DNA of 64,000 nucleotides from an uncultured Tateyamaria sp. (GTDB taxonomy: Bacteria > Pseudomonadota > Alphaproteobacteria > Rhodobacterales > Rhodobacteraceae). Made by a program: the position numbers and the translations under genes. The DNA is taken from assembly GCF_947494755.1 (NCBI RefSeq), contig NZ_CANLVZ010000006.1, forward strand, positions 186,001-250,000, written 5' to 3'. Of the stretch, positions 26,018-33,390 are shown piece by piece (position 1 is the stretch's first letter; every line of letters begins with the position of its first letter). The notes beneath the pieces were generated by a model, which did no database searches, was not told the origin of the DNA, and saw nothing but the letters and a program-made list of their open reading frames with translations.

Positions 26018-27046
26018 ATGCCCGACATGCTTGAGCAACTTCTGGGTCAGGACATGATCTTTGACGGTTTCAACCGTGCCCAGATTGCTATTGTCGTGAC
26101 CAACCCGTATCTTGAAGACAACCCGGTCGTTTACGTAAACGAAGCGTTCACCCGCTCCACCGGCTACGCCCGGACCGCTTCGATCGGGCGCAATTGCCGG
26201 TTCCTGCAAGGTCCCGAGACATCCAAGGTGCACGTGGACAAACTGCGCCGCGGGATCGAGAACGAAGAGACCACGACGGTCGACATTATCAACTACCGCG
26301 CAAATGGGGAAAAGTACCTCAACCGGCTGGTCGTCTCGCCCCTGTGTGACGACACCGGCAAGTTGCAATACTTTATCGGCATCCAGAAAGAGCTACGCGA
26401 GAGCGACATGGATGCCAGCACCGAAGAAATAAACGCGGCGCTGATGGAGATACAGAACCGGGTGGCGACGGACCTGTCCATCGTGATCGGCATGATCCGC
26501 CAGCAATCGGGTAGCACGTCCGTCCCCGAGGACTTCATGGCGCTCAGCCGGCGCATCGAGACTCTCCAGCTGTTGTACGAAGAAATGAAACTGTCGGATC
26601 GCCAGTCCAATCGCAATCGCGTGGAAATGGGCAGCTATCTGTCGCGCCTGTCGGCTGCGATTGCGCACATGATGGGACGCTCCGGCATTCGGATGACTAT
26701 CCAGATCGAACCGCTTGAGGTCCCTATTGAAACGGCGACCCGCGTTGGTCTGGTCTTGTCCGAACTTTTGACGAATGCGTTTCAGCACGCCTTTGACCGG
26801 TTGGACAACGGCCTTGTCGAAGTCCGGATGAGCCGCCTGAGCGCGGGCGGTTTGCGTCTGATTGTGTCTGATGATGGGGTTGGGATCCCGAGTGGGATGG
26901 CGTGGCCAGATACGAGTACAATTGGGGGACGCATTGTCGGCGGATTGATCGAGGGACTTGAGGGGACGCTGCATCTGGGTCGTGGTGCAGCTGGCAGTTT
27001 TGTGACCATAGATGTGCCTGCGGGCGCGACACTTGTTGATGAATAA
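26018..27046 (+). CDS. LOV-domain photosensor with HisKA_2-like kinase module lacking the H-box histidine
   Basis: A 342-residue soluble protein. The N-terminal LOV domain (about residues 13-125) has the photoactive cysteine Cys60 in GRNCRFLQG, plus the flavin contacts Asn92, Asn102 and Gln123 expected of a blue-light FMN sensor. Residues 137-195 align with the dimerisation/H-box of HisKA_2/HWE kinases, but where the family has E-I-H-H-R-V-K-N-N-L this protein reads EIQNRVATDL (144-153), so Gln146/Asn147 replace the phosphoacceptor. The ATPase part looks intact: N-box ELLTNAFQHAF (249-259), G1 DDGVGIP (285-291). It lies between scoA and scoB with GGAGA as ribosome site. It may signal without phosphotransfer or phosphorylate another residue. 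Confidence 0.88.
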   Translation: MPDMLEQLLGQDMIFDGFNRAQIAIVVTNPYLEDNPVVYVNEAFTRSTGYARTASIGRNCRFLQGPETSKVHVDKLRRGIENEETTTVDIINYRANGEKYLNRLVVSPLCDDTGKLQYFIGIQKELRESDMDASTEEINAALMEIQNRVATDLSIVIGMIRQQSGSTSVPEDFMALSRRIETLQLLYEEMKLSDRQSNRNRVEMGSYLSRLSAAIAHMMGRSGIRMTIQIEPLEVPIETATRVGLVLSELLTNAFQHAFDRLDNGLVEVRMSRLSAGGLRLIVSDDGVGIPSGMAWPDTSTIGGRIVGGLIEGLEGTLHLGRGAAGSFVTIDVPAGATLVDE

Positions 27047-27055
27047 GGAATAAGC

Positions 27056-27682
27056 ATGCCCTGGGATCGCAATCAAATGGCCGAGCGCGCAGCGCAGGAA
27101 CTCGAAGACGGATGGTACGTGAACCTTGGCATCGGCATCCCGACTCTGGTGTCCAATTACATCCCCGACGGAATCGAGGTGACGTTGCAATCTGAAAACG
27201 GGATGCTGGGCATGGGCCCCTTCCCCATCGAAGGCACCGAAGATCCCGACCTGATCAATGCGGGCAAACAGACGATCACCGAATTGCCCCAGACCGCTTA
27301 TTTCGACTCCGCGCAGTCCTTTGGCATGATCCGCGGGGGCAAGATCGCGATGGCGATCCTGGGCGCGATGGAAGTGGCTGAAAATGGTGACCTCGCCAAC
27401 TGGATGATCCCCGGCAAGCTCGTCAAGGGCATGGGCGGTGCCATGGATCTGGTAGCGGGCGTGGGCCGTGTGGTCGTCGTCATGGATCACACGAACAAGC
27501 ACGGCGACAGCAAAGTTCTCAAGGAATGCACTCTGCCCCTCACCGGCAAATCAGTCGTGGACCGCATCATCACCAATCTTGGCGTGATGGATGTCGTGGA
27601 GGGCGGATTGCGCATCGTCGAAACGGCGGATGGCGTCACAGAGGACGAATTGCGCGCTGCGACTCAAGCCACCCTTGTCTGA
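27056..27682 (+). CDS. scoB: 3-oxoacid CoA-transferase subunit B
   Basis: Beta subunit of the CoA-transferase, carrying the catalytic glutamate that forms the enzyme-CoA thioester. The 208-residue protein has [30 protein letters not shown] (residues 8-37) and the active-site motif [13 protein letters not shown] near 47-59, where Glu of SENG is the nucleophile; [27 protein letters not shown] is also typical. ATG at 27056 has AAGGA upstream, 9 nt after the LOV gene stop. The catalytic pair scoA/scoB is complete despite the gene between them. Confidence 0.93.
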   Translation: MPWDRNQMAERAAQELEDGWYVNLGIGIPTLVSNYIPDGIEVTLQSENGMLGMGPFPIEGTEDPDLINAGKQTITELPQTAYFDSAQSFGMIRGGKIAMAILGAMEVAENGDLANWMIPGKLVKGMGGAMDLVAGVGRVVVVMDHTNKHGDSKVLKECTLPLTGKSVVDRIITNLGVMDVVEGGLRIVETADGVTEDELRAATQATLV

Positions 27683-27960
27683 GCCTGAAATCGCCCGCGA
27701 GGATGTTGTGAAGAAAGGGCAATATGCCCTCGTCATCGCCGGGCATACGGCCAACGTCGTCCATCATGTCAGCCAAGACCCGGATCGCCGATCATGCCGC
27801 AGTGCCGGACGCGCTGCTTGGCACGGGCACGGGTCTGCGGCGGGTTGAAAGGCTGGTCGCAGATGCGCTCGCCGAAGGGTGGAAGATCGTTCCCTTGTGC
27901 CCTTTCGTGAAACGGCAGCGCGCCAAACACCCCGAATGGGCAGACGCGTTCGACGTCTGG
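27676..27960 (+). pseudogene. Frameshifted YjdJ-type GNAT acetyltransferase remnant
   Basis: Two reading frames together match one small acetyltransferase. The first (from a TTG at 27676 overlapping the scoB end) reads EDVVKKGQYALVIAGHTANVV, like the N terminus of YjdJ-type GNAT proteins. The second frame, +1 relative to the first and entered near 27770-27785, reads RIADHAAVPDALLGTGTGLRRVERLVADAL and GWKIVPLCPFVKRQRAKHPEW, the acetyl-CoA loop and the hallmark IVPLCPF. The second frame has no own start with a ribosome site, and it runs on past the normal end into the convergent transglycosylase gene. A single-base indel is the simplest explanation; a sequencing error is the alternative. Confidence 0.65.
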
Positions 27961-28001
27961 CCCGCTCTATTATATATAGTGGACGCCAAGAAGGCGCGCG
28001 G

Positions 28002-28805
28002 TCAGTTGAGCGCTGCGAACACGCAGCCGTCGCTGGCAAGCTGGGGTGGCGTAATGCACAACCCTTTCGCAATCTGGAACGCGGCGAGCACCTTGGGCAC
28101 GTAGTCGCGAGTTTCAGGAAAGGGCGGTACACCCTGGTGGGTACGCACGGACCCCTCGCCCGCATTGTATCCCGCCAGCACCAGCAGCGGGTCCCGATCA
28201 AACGTCCCCATCAACCAGTCGAGGTATTTCACCCCGCCTTCGATATTCTGTGATGGCACGAGGCTGTCGGTCACGCCAAAGCGGCTGGCGGTCGCGGGCA
28301 TCAGCTGCATCAACCCCTGCGCCCCAGCCGAACTGACCGCATCTGGCTTTCCAGCCGACTCAACCATCATCACGGCCAGGACCAGCGCGGGCGAGACGTC
28401 AGTGTCGATGGTCGCGCGCAAAATGTCGACGCCGCGCGCCTTGGCCAGCTCCTGCATCTGCTGAAGGCGCGGTGCGGGCACTTTGGCCCCGGCCCGCGCC
28501 AAAGCCCGCATGGCAAGGTCAAGCCGCCCCGGGCCCGCATCGGCCAAATCGGGAGAGATGTCTTCCCAGAACCAATCAAACCGGGCCCCACGGGGAGCGG
28601 CAGGTGCTGTGGCGGCAGGCGCGACGTCCTCTTCGACTATTTCGGCAGGATCGATCTGAACGGTGATCCGCTTTTGCGTGCCGGACTTGGGCGGTTTCAC
28701 ACGTTTGGCCGAGAAATCCTTGAACGCCGGCGGCGACTCGGCCTCAACAGCGCCGAAACTCAGCACCAAACCGCACATCGCGGCGCATAGAATGCGTTTT
28801 GTCAT
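28002..28805 (-). CDS. Lytic transglycosylase (SLT domain)
   Basis: A 267-residue exported murein hydrolase that cleaves peptidoglycan with anhydro-muramic acid formation. A signal peptide (residues 1-22) is followed by a low-complexity linker rich in Ala/Pro and a C-terminal SLT domain: SPALVLAVMMVESAGKPDAVSSAGAQGLMQLMPATA, with the catalytic Glu in MVESAG (near residue 149), then AGYNAGEGSVRTHQGVPPFPETRDYVPKVLA. It lies just before the tad pilus locus on the opposite strand and could make wall gaps for pilus assembly, but this link is speculative. Confidence 0.9.
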   Translation of the reverse strand: MTKRILCAAMCGLVLSFGAVEAESPPAFKDFSAKRVKPPKSGTQKRITVQIDPAEIVEEDVAPAATAPAAPRGARFDWFWEDISPDLADAGPGRLDLAMRALARAGAKVPAPRLQQMQELAKARGVDILRATIDTDVSPALVLAVMMVESAGKPDAVSSAGAQGLMQLMPATASRFGVTDSLVPSQNIEGGVKYLDWLMGTFDRDPLLVLAGYNAGEGSVRTHQGVPPFPETRDYVPKVLAAFQIAKGLCITPPQLASDGCVFAALN

Positions 28806-29177
28806 ATCTGCCTGCCTCTGATTGCACGATCTTGGTCGCGCTTTTGCAGTCAGTGTCGCAAAAAAAGGGGCTTCAGGCCACCATTTCCAGCTTTAAAGAT
28901 GGCCGTTTCGCCACATTTGCCACGGTATAGGCGGTTGATTACCTTCCGTGCTTTTTTTTACAAAAAATTAATCACGCAAAAACAGCGCCTTAGCAAAGTA
29001 ATTCACTTTTTCCGGACGCAGACGCGAAAAGCCCAATTTGCCGCCAAATTCGTGCCCCAATCAAACGTCTATATAGCGTCATACCAAGTCGGACATGGGC
29101 CAACAGAGAGAAACGGCCCTCAAGACGGACGGCGAGGTTGAACTGAAAATCTACTGATCCTTTGGAGGGACACTACC
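28806..29177. other. 372-nt intergenic region upstream of the flp pilin genes
   Basis: AT-rich for this genome, with the run CTTTTTTTTACAAAAAATTAATC near 28951-28972. A GGGCC...GGCCC hairpin lies at about 29097-29119 and the ribosome site GGAGGGAC just before the pilin ATG. It should hold the promoters of the transglycosylase gene and flp. No convincing -35/-10 pair or ORF is seen. Confidence 0.5.
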
Positions 29178-29372
29178 ATGATGAAATTTATCAAAAACTT
29201 CCGCAAAGACGAAAACGGTGCTGTGACTGTTGACTGGGTTGTGCTGACAGCTGCTGTTGTTGGTCTGGCCGTTGCTGCCTACACGTCGATCGAAACAGGC
29301 GCATCCGACCTGACCGCCGACACCAACACATTCCTGGGCAAGCAAGATCCTAACGCACCTGCCGCTCCTTAA
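29178..29372 (+). CDS. flp: Flp-type pilin, first copy
   Basis: A 64-residue class IVb pilin, the probable major subunit of the Tad pilus. It has a short basic leader (MMKFIKNFRKDENG) and the processing site G-AVTVDW, where the prepilin peptidase should cut after Gly14. The hydrophobic helix VVLTAAVVGLAVAAYTSIETGA follows. The usual Glu at +5 is Asp here, as in other Rhodobacterales pilins as far as I recall. A strong ribosome site (GGAGGGAC) precedes the ATG. A strong hairpin follows the gene and may set pilin mRNA dosage. Confidence 0.88.
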   Translation: MMKFIKNFRKDENGAVTVDWVVLTAAVVGLAVAAYTSIETGASDLTADTNTFLGKQDPNAPAAP

Positions 29373-29400
29373 GCCCTAGCGCTTAACGCGAAACGCATAC

Positions 29401-29432
29401 GGGGGCCGCGGCCGACCACGACCGCGGCCCCT
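29401..29432 (+). terminator. Strong hairpin between the two pilin genes
   Basis: A perfect 10-bp GC stem (GGGGCCGCGG with CCGCGGCCCC, 10-nt loop) is followed by TTG only. It can act as a partial terminator or as a 3' stabiliser that raises the first pilin above downstream genes. Confidence 0.65.
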
Positions 29433-29474
29433 TGTACATCACACGTCAAGAAATTGTTTTCATAGGTGACTGAC

Positions 29475-29648
29475 ATGACCGCATTTATCAAAAAGTTCTG
29501 CAAGAGCGAACATGGCGCGGTAACGGTCGATTGGGTTGTCGTTTGTGCCGGTGTGGTTGCCATTGCGGTGATCATGGTGGCCGAAATGAACGCCGGCGCA
29601 ACCAAACTGACCGCAGACACAGGCACCTATATGAGCGATTTCCGCTGA
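29475..29648 (+). CDS. Flp-type pilin, second copy
   Basis: A 57-residue second class IVb pilin-like protein. The leader MTAFIKKFCKSEHG precedes the same processing site G-AVTVDW and the helix VVVCAGVVAIAVIMVAEMNAGATKL. It differs from the first copy by an extra Cys in the leader and another in the helix, and by a shorter C terminus. ATG at 29475 has AGGTGA upstream and is preferred over an in-frame GTG at 29466. It may be a minor pilin or an alternative subunit. Confidence 0.85.
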   Translation: MTAFIKKFCKSEHGAVTVDWVVVCAGVVAIAVIMVAEMNAGATKLTADTGTYMSDFR

Positions 29649-29672
29649 TCCACCTTCAGGTGTGAACAGCCA

Positions 29673-29703
29673 GCGCCCGTCCCTTCAAGGTCGGGCGCTT
29701 TTG
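29673..29703 (+). terminator. Rho-independent terminator after the second pilin gene
   Basis: AGCGCCCG (29673-29680) pairs with CGGGCGCT (29693-29700), extended by CC/GG inside, and is followed by TTTT. It should end pilin transcription before cpaB. Confidence 0.75.
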
Positions 29704-29845
29704 CATGTCTAGGGCAACGTGCCGGGCAAATTGCCTCACACAGACCCCAGCACTTCCCAGAATATGCCACATTCCACTGTCATGGATAGTGTCGAGAGGT
29801 TCCCACCGTTCCGGTGCATAACGAACCCAATAATGAGGTGCTGAG

Positions 29846-30703
29846 ATGCGAATGATTTTCGGATTGGTATTGCTTGCCGGGATCGCCCTGGCTGGTGGTG
29901 CCGTGTACATGGCAAAGAATTATATCGGCCAATATCAAACCGCGCTGGCCGCCGAGCGGGCCGAGCGGGACAAGATTGTGCCCACGATCCCCGTATATGT
30001 ATCGGACCGGACGTTGAAATACGGCGAAGCGCTCAAAACGGATGACGTTCGGACGGTCGACTGGCCGGTCACCGCTATTCCCGAGGGCGCATTCACAGCC
30101 GACAATCCCCTCTTTATCGAAGGGCAATCGGATCCTCGCTTTGTGCTGCGCGCCATGGAAAAGGATGAGGCCATCCTGAAAGTGAAAGTGACCGAGCCCG
30201 GCGAGGAAGCAGGTCTGACCTCACGCCTGGCCCGCGGCATGCGTGCTTTCGCGCTTCGTGTTGATGTGGCGTCCGGCGTGTCCGGGTTCCTGCGTCCGGG
30301 TGACCGGGTGGACGTCTATTGGACCGGCCGGGTCGACAAAGCGCTCGATGCGAGTGTCGGCGAAGTGACCAAGCTGATCGAACCCGCCGTCCAGCTCATT
30401 GCTATCGACCAAAGCGCAACCAGCGATCTCAGCGGTGCCAGCGTCGCCCAGACAGTGACTGTCGCTGTTGCCCCTGAACAGGTGGCCAAGCTGGCGCAGG
30501 CCCAGTCCACCGGACGCCTCTCGCTGTCCCTTGTCGGGGCCGGGGACGACACGGTTGCCGGTGCCATCGAGATGGACCAACGCTCACTTTTGGGCATCGA
30601 AGAACGTGCGGCCAAGGTCGAAGCGCCCAAAGAGAAGACCTGTTCCATCCGCACACGGCGTGGCGCAGAAGTGGTCACAATCCCGATCCCCTGCACAAAC
30701 TGA
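29846..30703 (+). CDS. cpaB: Flp pilus assembly protein CpaB
   Basis: CpaB/RcpC is a periplasmic protein with a SAF-type domain that supports the Tad secretin. The 285-residue protein has an N-terminal membrane anchor (MRMIFGLVLLAGIALAGGAVYMAKNYI), the SAF region VPVYVSDRTLKYGEALKTDDVRTVDWPVTAIPEGAF-like (near residues 49-85), and the conserved ARGMRAFALRVDVASGVSGFLRPGDRVDVYWTG (near 128-160). ATG at 29846 begins the signal anchor. It follows the pilin genes after a terminator, so it probably has its own promoter near 29705-29845. Confidence 0.92.
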   Translation: MRMIFGLVLLAGIALAGGAVYMAKNYIGQYQTALAAERAERDKIVPTIPVYVSDRTLKYGEALKTDDVRTVDWPVTAIPEGAFTADNPLFIEGQSDPRFVLRAMEKDEAILKVKVTEPGEEAGLTSRLARGMRAFALRVDVASGVSGFLRPGDRVDVYWTGRVDKALDASVGEVTKLIEPAVQLIAIDQSATSDLSGASVAQTVTVAVAPEQVAKLAQAQSTGRLSLSLVGAGDDTVAGAIEMDQRSLLGIEERAAKVEAPKEKTCSIRTRRGAEVVTIPIPCTN

Positions 30704-30725
30704 GCCATTTATTCAATCACTTAGC

Positions 30726-30752
30726 CTGACGCCTCCCACTGGGGGCGTCAGT
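30726..30752 (+). terminator. Hairpin after cpaB
   Basis: CTGACGCC (30726-30733) pairs with GGCGTCAG (30744-30751), with CCC/GGG inside and one bulged T. TTGCATTTG follows. It lies 23 nt after the cpaB stop and may attenuate read-through to the secretin gene. Confidence 0.6.
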
Positions 30753-31002
30753 TGCATTTGTGCCCCTGTTGCCAGTTATCCACATAAACCTTCGCTCTGA
30801 ACCCATTGATTCTTGCAAAAAAACTCAAACTGCTGCACGGTCTACGAAACAGCGGGCACAAGCCTGCGGACAAGACAGGCAAGATACCAAATCAAACGCT
30901 GCGGGCCGAATGGTCTGACAGAACGACACGGGCGCTACGACCCGTATTCATTTCGCGGGCATCAAGACCCGGCACCGAGGCGTGATCAAAAGGGCAGGTC
31001 AC

Positions 31003-32421
31003 ATGAAAATTGACGGAATCTTCAAAGCGGCCATCGTTGGGCTGTCCATGGCTGTAAGCCCAATCGCATTGACTGCACATGCAGAAACATTGCGCGTGGT
31101 CCGCCAGCAAACCGAATCGAACCTCAACGTCCCGATGAACCGGGCCGTGGTGGTCGAAAGCGACACGCCATTTGCGGAGTTGAGCATCGCCAACCCCGCC
31201 ATCGCCGACATTTCGTCGCTCAGCGACCGCACAATCTATGTGTTGGGTAAATCGCCGGGGCTGACGACATTGACGCTGCTGGATGGCAACGGTCGACTGA
31301 TCACAAACGTGAACGTGCGCGTCGCCGCTGATATCTCCGAGTTCAAGGAACGGCTGCGTCAGATCCTTCCCGGCGAAAAGATCGAAGTGCGCACCGCCAA
31401 CGATGGCATCGTGCTTTCGGGCGTCGTCTCCTCCTCTTCGCGCCTGCAACGCGCCTTGGATCTGGCCGAACGCTACGCCGAAGGCCGCGTATCCAACCTG
31501 ATGAGCGTCGGTGGCGTCCAGCAGGTCATGTTGAAAGTGCGCTTTGCCGAAATGCAGCGCTCGGTCTCCAAATCACTGAGCTCATCGCTTGGGTTCAGCG
31601 GGTCGCTTTTCGGTGGGCAATTGGGCACAGATAGCGAAACCGGCACATTTCTCGATGGAGGAAACTCCATCAGTCCCCCTGTCGAAGTTACACCCGGCTC
31701 CGAAGGCGCGATTTTGTTCGGCTTTAACGCGGGCAACGTCCAAGTGGGCTTGTTGCTTGAGGCGCTTGAGCAAAAAGGCGTCGTGCGCACGCTGGCCGAG
31801 CCCAATCTGATCGCCCTTTCGGGTCAGGAAGCAACATTCCTTGCGGGTGGCGAATTTCCAATCCCTGTCAGCCAGGAAGAGGGAACGATTTCGGTTGAAT
31901 TCAAACCGTTCGGTGTCCAGCTCAACTTTATTCCGGTGGTGGTCGACAAGGATTTGATCAACCTTCAGGTCGAAGCGTCCGTGTCCGAAGTGGATACAGC
32001 AAACTCGATCAATACCGATGGCATCAGCATCCCCGCGTTCTCGCGGCGCGAGACCAACACGACGGTCGAATTGCGCGATGGTGAGAGTTTTGCGGTTGCT
32101 GGCCTGTTGCAAGACGATTTTCAGGACCTCTCGGGTCAGGTACCATGGCTGGGCGATGTCCCGGTGCTGGGGACCCTGTTCCGCTCGGCGTCCTATCAAC
32201 GCGCACAAACCGAATTGGTGATCGTGGTCACGGCCCATCTTGTCACGCCTGTGCGTGGCGATGCGCTGGCATTGCCCACTGATCGCATCAAACCGCCAAG
32301 TGAACGGGACCTGTTCCTGTTTGGACGCACAGCCGCTGGCACACGGACCCCGAAACAGGGGGCCGCCGGCGAGGTTGCCAAACAGGACTTCTCCGGCTCA
32401 TATGGCTACGTGTTGGATTAA
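31003..32421 (+). CDS. cpaC: Tad secretin RcpA/CpaC
   Basis: Outer-membrane secretin channel of the Tad pilus. The 472-residue precursor has a signal peptide (cleavage after AHA near residue 28), an N-terminal pilus-assembly domain (LNVPMNRAVVVESDTPFAELSIANPAIADI), a BON-like domain (EFKERLRQILPGEKIEVRTANDGIVLSGVV) and the C-terminal secretin domain, with EPNLIALSGQEATFLAGGEFPIPV and VPWLGDVPVLGTLFRS as signatures. ATG at 31003 is chosen because it starts the signal peptide. The 299-nt gap before it holds a hairpin and probably a promoter. Confidence 0.93.
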   Translation: MKIDGIFKAAIVGLSMAVSPIALTAHAETLRVVRQQTESNLNVPMNRAVVVESDTPFAELSIANPAIADISSLSDRTIYVLGKSPGLTTLTLLDGNGRLITNVNVRVAADISEFKERLRQILPGEKIEVRTANDGIVLSGVVSSSSRLQRALDLAERYAEGRVSNLMSVGGVQQVMLKVRFAEMQRSVSKSLSSSLGFSGSLFGGQLGTDSETGTFLDGGNSISPPVEVTPGSEGAILFGFNAGNVQVGLLLEALEQKGVVRTLAEPNLIALSGQEATFLAGGEFPIPVSQEEGTISVEFKPFGVQLNFIPVVVDKDLINLQVEASVSEVDTANSINTDGISIPAFSRRETNTTVELRDGESFAVAGLLQDDFQDLSGQVPWLGDVPVLGTLFRSASYQRAQTELVIVVTAHLVTPVRGDALALPTDRIKPPSERDLFLFGRTAAGTRTPKQGAAGEVAKQDFSGSYGYVLD

Positions 32422-32431
32422 GGACAGGGTC

Positions 32432-33094
32432 ATGAAACCGATCATCAGCGTCGCATTGGCTAGCAGCATCGCACTTTCAGCGTGCGGTCCATCTGGCGAT
32501 CCGGTCTACACCCAGTTTTACCGCGAGGCAGGTGCCGTCGTCGACACCGGCCAGTTCGGGAACGCGACCGCCAACAATACGCTCGTTTTGACGGGCGAGC
32601 GTCAGTATACATTCGATCTGGCCAATCGCTTCGCCTCCGAAGTTATCACGACCGTCAATTTCGCTTTCAACTCTGCCCGCCTGGATGCAGGCGCGCAGGA
32701 TGCATTGCGCCAGCAGGCCCGCTGGATCCGCCAGTTCCCTGAAATCCGCTTTCGGGTCTATGGCCATACGGATGCGGTCGGTTCGAGTGGATATAACAAG
32801 CAGCTCGGCCTCGCCCGTGCCCACGCCGTTGTCGGTTTCCTGACAACCCAAGGCATCAGCCGGTCACGCCTCGAGGCGGTCGCCTCTTTTGGCGAAACCC
32901 AACCGCTGATCGTGACCCAAGGGCGCGAACGGCGCAATCGGCGCACCGTGACCGAGGTCAGCGGCTTCGTGCAGAGCCATCCAACCGTGCTTGACGGCAA
33001 GTATGCGCAGATCATCTATCGCGACTATGTCCAAAGCGCGCGGGCTGAATCGGACCTCAGCGGGAACGTCCTGTCTGACCTGGGCTCGGAATAA
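32432..33094 (+). CDS. OmpA-family lipoprotein of the tad locus
   Basis: A 220-residue predicted lipoprotein: signal peptide with lipobox LSAC (Cys near residue 18), then a C-terminal OmpA-like peptidoglycan-binding domain. Family residues are seen in NFAFNSARLDAGAQDALRQQARWI (near 72-95), YGHTDAVGSSGYNKQLGLARAHAVVGFL and the closing RRNRRTVTEV; the Asp and Arg that bind diaminopimelate are present. It lies 10 nt after the secretin stop, in the place where other tad loci have CpaD/RcpB. It may tether the secretin to peptidoglycan. The last 40 residues after the OmpA domain are unassigned. Confidence 0.85.
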   Translation: MKPIISVALASSIALSACGPSGDPVYTQFYREAGAVVDTGQFGNATANNTLVLTGERQYTFDLANRFASEVITTVNFAFNSARLDAGAQDALRQQARWIRQFPEIRFRVYGHTDAVGSSGYNKQLGLARAHAVVGFLTTQGISRSRLEAVASFGETQPLIVTQGRERRNRRTVTEVSGFVQSHPTVLDGKYAQIIYRDYVQSARAESDLSGNVLSDLGSE

Positions 33095-33110
33095 CACCGC
33101 TTGAATTTCC

Positions 33111-33140
33111 GGGGTCAGTGCTTGTGCCTGACCCCATTTT
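33111..33140 (+). terminator. Terminator after the OmpA-like gene
   Basis: GGGGTCAG (33111-33118) pairs with CTGACCCC (33128-33135), followed by ATTTTCC. It splits the tad locus into two transcription blocks; the 250 nt that follow before tadZ are AT-richer and should contain a promoter. Confidence 0.7.
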
Positions 33141-33390
33141 CCGGCACCTCCCGTCCCCCAAAATCACTATCGCGCAGCGCGAACAATCCGACCTGCGCGC
33201 CGTGACCGTCCCAAGAAACCAAACAATTGGGGTTTTTTGGCCCAAATCTCGCCTGAATTCACTGCGACAACCGACCCTAAGGATAGGTATGCCCGGACAC
33301 TTCGACCGGGCGTGGGTCACGCAGGCAATCAGGGCGTATGAATAACGCTGCATCGCACTGCCAGCCCTTTGGAATAAGGACGACACGGCA

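Noticed and set aside
27764-28201. Minus-strand open frame between scoB and the transglycosylase gene
   Set aside because: It lies antisense to the acetyltransferase remnant, is Arg-rich and has no motif.
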